A DNA stretch of 64,000 nt from Actinacidiphila sp. DG2A-62 (lineage in GTDB: Bacteria > Actinomycetota > Actinomycetes > Streptomycetales > Streptomycetaceae). The position numbers were made by a program, and so were the translations under genes. The DNA lies in NCBI RefSeq assembly GCF_035825295.1, contig NZ_JAYMGI010000002.1, positions 4,035,001 to 4,099,000 of the forward strand, read 5' to 3'. The notes under the pieces were generated by a model, which saw only the letters and a program-made list of their open reading frames with translations, was not told the DNA's origin and did no database searches. This document shows, piece by piece, positions 60,581-64,000 of this stretch (the stretch's first letter is position 1; every line of letters begins with the position of its first letter).

Positions 60581-60588
60581 CGTAGTTC

Positions 60589-60635
60589 TTCGACAAGTAA
60601 CTTGGCAAAGATACTTGGTTAAGTTTCTTGTCGAA
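60589..60635. promoter_or_regulatory. MarR-type operator
   Basis: TTCGACAAGTAACTT (60589-60603) and AAGTTTCTTGTCGAA (60621-60635) are inverted repeats with one mismatch, nine bases upstream of the MarR start. An inner ACTTGG motif also repeats. It is AT-rich compared with the surroundings and probably covers the promoter. Confidence 0.8.
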
Positions 60636-60975
60636 ATGGCGAGCCGAAACTGCCAGGGACGAGGCCGGCCACTGGCACTACGGCGCGGCCCAGACCCTCA
60701 CCGCCGACGGCGGCACCGCCCGTTACTACCCCCTACAGCGGCCACGGCGCCGCCGCCGGCGGCGGCGCGGTCCTGCGCAGCGGCAGCAGATCGCCCTCGT
60801 CGAACTCACCGGTCAGCCCACGGGCGACCCCACCCGTCGAAGGCATCGCCACCCCGGTCCCGCACAGCCTCCCCCCTTGACCCGGCGGTCCCGCGCCGGG
60901 CCGGACACCGGCGCCGCGGTACGTCAGGCACACTTCGGATGACGACGTACGTCTCCCGCCTTCCAGGAGGACTCC
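60636..60975. other. Intergenic region between the MarR operator and the PIG-L gene
   Basis: About 340 bases, with a possible gene fragment reading ARDEAGHWHYGAAQTLTADGGTARYYPLQ early on, which is not assigned to any family. CAGGAGGA at 60963-60970 is the ribosome-binding site of the PIG-L gene. Confidence 0.45.
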
Positions 60976-61809
60976 ATGACCGACCGGCCCCTGACGCTCA
61001 TGGCGGTGCACGCCCACCCCGACGACGAGGCCACCGGAACCGGCGGGGTTCTCGCGCGGTACGCGGCGGAGGGCGTCCGCACGGTTCTGGTGACGTGTAC
61101 CGACGGCGGTTGCGGTGACGGACCGGAGGGCGTCAAGCCGGGCGATCCGGGGCACGACGCGGCGGCGGTCGCCCTGATGCGCCGTCAGGAGCTGGAGGCG
61201 AGCCGCGCGGTGCTCCGGATCAGCGACCTGGAGATGCTGGGGTACGCCGACTCGGGGATGATGGGCTGGCCGACCAACGACGCACCCGGGGCCTTCTGGC
61301 GGACCCCGGTCGAGGAGGCCGCCGCCCGGCTCGCGGCGCTCATGCGCCACTACCGCCCCGATGTGGTCGTCACGTACGACGAGAACGGCTTCTACGGCCA
61401 CCCCGACCACATCCAGGCCCACCGCGTCACGATGGCGGCGCTGGAGCTGATCGAGCTGACGCCGAAGGTGTACTGGACCACGGCGCCCCGCTCGATGATG
61501 CGGCGGTTCGGCGAGGTGATGCGCGAGTTCGGCGCGGAGATGCCGGAACCGGACTCCGCCGAGGCCGCCGCGATGGCCGAGATCGGGCTTCCCGACGACG
61601 AGATCACCACATGGGTGGACGCCACCGCCTTCAGCGGCCAGAAGTTCGACGCGCTGGCCGCGCACGCGAGTCAGGGCGAGAACATCTTCTTCCTCAAGAT
61701 GGGCAAGGAGAGGTTCGGCGAGCTGATGGGCGTCGAGACCTTCGTCCGGGTCCGCGACACCACGGGTGCGGCCGTGCCCGAGAACGACCTCTTCGCCGGC
61801 CTGCGCTGA
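60976..61809 (+). CDS. PIG-L family deacetylase
   Basis: A protein of 277 residues. The zinc-binding motif AVHAHPDDEATGTGGVLARYAAEG, followed by the distal YGHPDHIQAHR and the DGGCGDGPEGV block, places it in the LmbE/PIG-L group that includes mycothiol enzymes (MshB and Mca). YDENGFYGHPDHIQAH resembles Mca/MshB. It removes an acetyl group, probably from a GlcNAc-containing small molecule. It starts at an ATG after AGGAGGA and stands alone, convergent with the HxlR gene. Confidence 0.92.
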   Translation: MTDRPLTLMAVHAHPDDEATGTGGVLARYAAEGVRTVLVTCTDGGCGDGPEGVKPGDPGHDAAAVALMRRQELEASRAVLRISDLEMLGYADSGMMGWPTNDAPGAFWRTPVEEAAARLAALMRHYRPDVVVTYDENGFYGHPDHIQAHRVTMAALELIELTPKVYWTTAPRSMMRRFGEVMREFGAEMPEPDSAEAAAMAEIGLPDDEITTWVDATAFSGQKFDALAAHASQGENIFFLKMGKERFGELMGVETFVRVRDTTGAAVPENDLFAGLR

Positions 61810-61839
61810 TCCGCCCGCCCCACCGCCGGCACGCGGGGC

Positions 61840-62244
61840 TCAGGCGGCGCCTTCGGCGCGTAGGTCGTACTCCTCGCGCGCGGCGAGGACTTCGCCGACG
61901 TGCTCCACCGACCACTCGGTGAGCACGCGCAGCGGTCCCCGCAGGGTCTGGCCGAGGGGAGTCAGGTCGTACTCGACGTGCGGCGGCACCTCGGGGTACA
62001 CCGTCCGCCGGACCAGTCCGTCGCGTTCGAGCGTGCGCAGCGTCTGGGTGAGCATCTTCTCGCTCACCCCGGCCAGCCGCTGCCGCAGCTGGGTGAACCG
62101 GCAGGCTCCGTGCTTGCCGAGTTCGCCCAGCACGAGCACCGCCCACTTGCTGCCGATCTGGTCGAGCAGGTCGCGCGAGGGGCAGCCGCGCGTGTACGGG
62201 TCCCATGTCGCCATGGGCTCGGTCACATCCTGGGCAGTCGCCAT
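61840..62244 (-). CDS. HxlR-family transcriptional regulator
   Basis: A protein of about 134 residues from the ATG at 62244 (GAGGTGAG upstream; a GTG at 62253 is an alternative). The core is CPSRDLLDQIGSKWAVLVLGELGKHGACRFTQLRQRLAGVSEKMLTQTLRTLERDGLVRRTVYPEVPPHVEYDLTPLGQTLRGPL, with the conserved early Cys, a possible redox or aldehyde sensor. It is divergent from the NmrA-like gene, with twin operators between. Confidence 0.94.
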   Translation of the reverse strand: MATAQDVTEPMATWDPYTRGCPSRDLLDQIGSKWAVLVLGELGKHGACRFTQLRQRLAGVSEKMLTQTLRTLERDGLVRRTVYPEVPPHVEYDLTPLGQTLRGPLRVLTEWSVEHVGEVLAAREEYDLRAEGAA

Positions 62245-62269
62245 TCCACTCACCTCGATACTTTCCCGC

Positions 62270-62300
62270 AGGTGGCCACCTTACCAGCAAGTGGCTACTT
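62270..62300. promoter_or_regulatory. HxlR twin operators
   Basis: AGGTGGCCACCT (62270-62281, perfect palindrome) and AAGTGGCTACTT (62289-62300, near-palindrome) lie 19 bases apart, centre to centre, between the divergent HxlR and NmrA-type genes. Each is followed by TAC. This is the pattern of two dimer sites on one DNA face. Confidence 0.75.
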
Positions 62301-62376
62301 ACCGATGGAGAGCAAGCAGGTCAACCTGGGTTTCGTCACGCCGCGAGGAGAGTTCGCGGCAGGAAGGGGCGAACCC

Positions 62377-63233
62377 ATGTCCATCGTCGTCACCGGAGCC
62401 ACCGGCCAGCTGGGCCGGCTCACCGTCGAGGCGCTGCTGCGGCGCGGAGTCCCGGCCGCCGACATCGTCGCGACCGGACGGGACACCGCACGCATCGAAG
62501 ACCTCGGGGACCGCGGCGTCGTGGTGCGCCGGGCGGACTTCGCCGAGCCGGACAGCCTCGCGGCGGCGTTCGAAGGGGCGGACCGGCTGCTGCTGGTGTC
62601 CACCACCACCGTGGACGAGCGGTCGGCCAACCACCGCCGGGCCGTCGACGCGGCAGTGGCGGCGGGCGTGTCGCTGGTGGCGTACACGAGCATGACGCGG
62701 GCCGACACGGCGACCACCATCCTGGCCCGTACCCACCGCGTCACCGAGGAGTACCTGCGCGAGCGCCAGGTCCCCAGCGTTCTGTTGCGCAACAGCTGGT
62801 ACGTGGAGAACTACACCGCGCAACTGCCCCTGTTCCGCCGGCACGCGGCGGTGGTCGGAGCCGCGGGCGAGGGCCGGATCAGCGCCGCGTCGCGGGCCGA
62901 CTACGCGGAAGCCGCCGCGGTCGTGCTGACCACGGAGGGCCACGCCGGCGCGGTGTACGAGCTGGGCGCGGACGAGGCGTTCACCCTGGCCGAGCTGGCC
63001 GAGGCGGTCTCGGCGGCCACCGGGGAGCCGATCGCCTCCACCGATCTGCCCGCGGACCGGCTCACCGAGGCGCTGATCGGGCCGGCCTGCCCGCCGAGCT
63101 GGCGCACATCCTCGCCGACGCCGACCTCGGCATGCGCCGCGGCGAGCTGTACACCGACTCCGGCGACCTCAGCCGTCTGATCGGCAGGCCGGCCACCACC
63201 CTGTCCGACGCGATCGCCGCCGCGCTGCGCTGA
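62377..63233 (+). pseudogene. NmrA/SDR-type NAD(P)H-dependent protein, frameshifted near the end
   Basis: The product would be about 286 residues: Rossmann start MSIVVTGATGQLGRLTVEALLRRGV, then AFEGADRLLLVSTTTVDERSANHRRAVDAAVAAGVSLVAYTSMTRAD, LRNSWYVENYT, and ADYAEAAAVVLTTEGHAGAVYELGADEAFTLAELAEAVSA. The frame breaks at the three-G run 63079-63081: one more G joins LTEALIG to AGLPAELAHILADADLGMRRGELYTDSGDLSRLIGR. Such proteins are quinone/NADPH oxidoreductase-like (QorB/NmrA). It is divergent from HxlR, an arrangement typical of its kind. Confidence 0.85.
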
Positions 63234-63310
63234 CCGTCGGCTCCCCGTCGGCTCCCCGTCTGCTCCCGTCCGCTCCCGTCTACTCCCGTCCGTTTTCGTG
63301 TTCTTTCGTC
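63234..63310. repeat. Degenerate short tandem repeats
   Basis: GTCNGCTCCC-type units recur about every 11 bases (GTCGGCTCCCC, GTCTGCTCCC, GTCCGCTCCC, GTCTACTCCC) between the NmrA-like gene and the secreted propeller gene. Probably noncoding slippage DNA. Confidence 0.6.
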
Positions 63311-63399
63311 TGATGCCGTCCCCATCGGCACGAGGCGCTCACCGCCTCGCCGTTCCCCGACCGTCCCTGTCCGTACCCTCATCCGGAAAGGCGCCGACC

Positions 63400-64000
63400 G
63401 TGTCCTCCCGTACCGTTCCCCCGCACACCGCGTCCTCGCGTACGACATCCACCCGCGCCGTGTGGCGGCGCGCGCTCGTCACCGCCACCGCCTCCGCGGC
63501 CCTGGCCGCGCTCGCGCTTCCCGCGACCGCCGCCACCGCCGCGACCGCCCCGACCGCCGCCCCTGCCGCGCCCGCGGCCGGCAGCCCCGCCCCCGCTCAC
63601 GCTCCCCACGCCGGAAAGGGCGACGACCGGGCGATCACCCTCGACGGCAGCGACGCGTTCCCCGAGAGCGTGGCGGCCGACGGCCGCTTCGTCTACGCGG
63701 GCAGCATCGGCGACGGCGCCGTCTACCGGGGGCGCCCCGGCGCGGCCACGCTCGAACCCTTCCTGCCGGCCGGCCAGGACGGCCGCACCCAGGCCACCGG
63801 CATCAAGATCGCCGGCAACCGCCTGCTGGTCGCCGGCGCGTTCACCGGGCGCTTCTTCGTCTACAGCACCGCGGGCAAGCTCGTCGCCGCCTACGCCGTT
63901 CCCGACACCGGTGAGCAGACCCTCGTCAACGACGCGGCCGTGGCCCCCGACGGGGACGTCTACATCACCGACTCCTTCCGCGCCGTGGTCTACCGGATCC
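63400..64000 (+). CDS. Secreted beta-propeller (SMP-30/NHL-like) protein, 3' end outside window
   Basis: A partial protein of 200 residues from the GTG at 63400, running off the window. A twin-arginine-free signal peptide (VWRRALVTATASAALAALALPATAATAA) is followed by an Ala/Pro-rich linker and the first blades of a propeller: GSDAFPESVAADGRFVYAGSIGDGAVYRGRPG, ATGIKIAGNRLLVAGAFTGRFFVYSTAGKLVAAYAV, LVNDAAVAPDGDVYITDSFRAVVYRI. The pattern resembles the SMP-30/gluconolactonase-like secreted proteins of Streptomyces, some of which are labelled superoxide dismutase in databases. The substrate is unknown. Confidence 0.85.
   Translation, partial: MSSRTVPPHTASSRTTSTRAVWRRALVTATASAALAALALPATAATAATAPTAAPAAPAAGSPAPAHAPHAGKGDDRAITLDGSDAFPESVAADGRFVYAGSIGDGAVYRGRPGAATLEPFLPAGQDGRTQATGIKIAGNRLLVAGAFTGRFFVYSTAGKLVAAYAVPDTGEQTLVNDAAVAPDGDVYITDSFRAVVYRI

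Noticed and set aside
58665..61118. Very long plus-strand open frame opposite the MFS and isochorismatase genes
   Set aside because: It is the antisense shadow of GC-rich coding DNA: the minus strand has clear family motifs and normal starts, and the plus frame has low-complexity Arg/Gln/Gly sequence with no recognisable domain.

Overview
The window is high-GC actinobacterial DNA, almost certainly Streptomyces. Third codon positions are strongly GC-biased, GTG starts are common, GTGA/ATGA stop-start overlaps join many genes, and the families are typical of the genus (GAF-ANTAR regulators, HATPase anti-sigma-like proteins, TPR-type XRE regulators, DUF5994, HTTM/DUF5819, MpaB-like oxygenase, T7SS-type RHS proteins).

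Layout. 0.07-1.35 kb: an intact IS3-family element that has removed the 5' end of a haemolysin III gene. 2-13.4 kb: a stress and surface region with PP2C phosphatases (one frameshifted, one truncated), HTTM and DUF5819 membrane proteins, an ice-binding-type secreted protein, a DCC protein, two PRC-barrel proteins, a YihY membrane protein, two GAF-ANTAR regulators and a STAS protein. 13.95-37.99 kb: a 24-kb integrative element bounded by a perfect 105-bp direct repeat that carries the 3' part of a tRNA-Ser(GGA). It holds a tyrosine integrase, an excisionase, an XRE repressor, a DUF3631 ATPase, a DUF2637 protein, MobC and a relaxase, but no recognisable DNA translocase, so it looks mobilizable. 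Its cargo is a compact nucleotide-chemistry operon (NUDIX, thymidylate synthase-like enzyme, NDK-like protein, radical SAM enzyme, DEDD exonuclease, P-loop NTPase and an unknown), a second PP2C/DUF5994 stress cassette, and a split arsenic module (arsC, then arsR with a flavoprotein).

38-50.2 kb: two further segments ending in decayed copies of the same tRNA-Ser end, consistent with older elements stacked at one attachment site. They carry a frameshifted XRE/TPR regulator, a HATPase, a remnant of an FxLD-type methyltransferase, a D-Ala-D-Ala carboxypeptidase-like protein, an internally deleted RHS polymorphic toxin with an intact putative immunity gene, and a cis-prenyltransferase coupled to an MpaB/latex-clearing-like oxygenase with EF hands. 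50.8-64 kb: probably ordinary chromosome, with a MacB-type export system and its two-component system, a PIN-domain remnant, a MarR-MFS-isochorismatase operon, a PIG-L deacetylase, an HxlR/NmrA pair, and the start of a secreted beta-propeller protein.

A recurring feature is the single-base frameshift, nearly always one base missing in a short G or C run, in at least ten otherwise well-conserved genes. Either the assembly has systematic homopolymer errors or decay here is unusually uniform. Those genes are described as if the reading frame were continuous, with the break position given.
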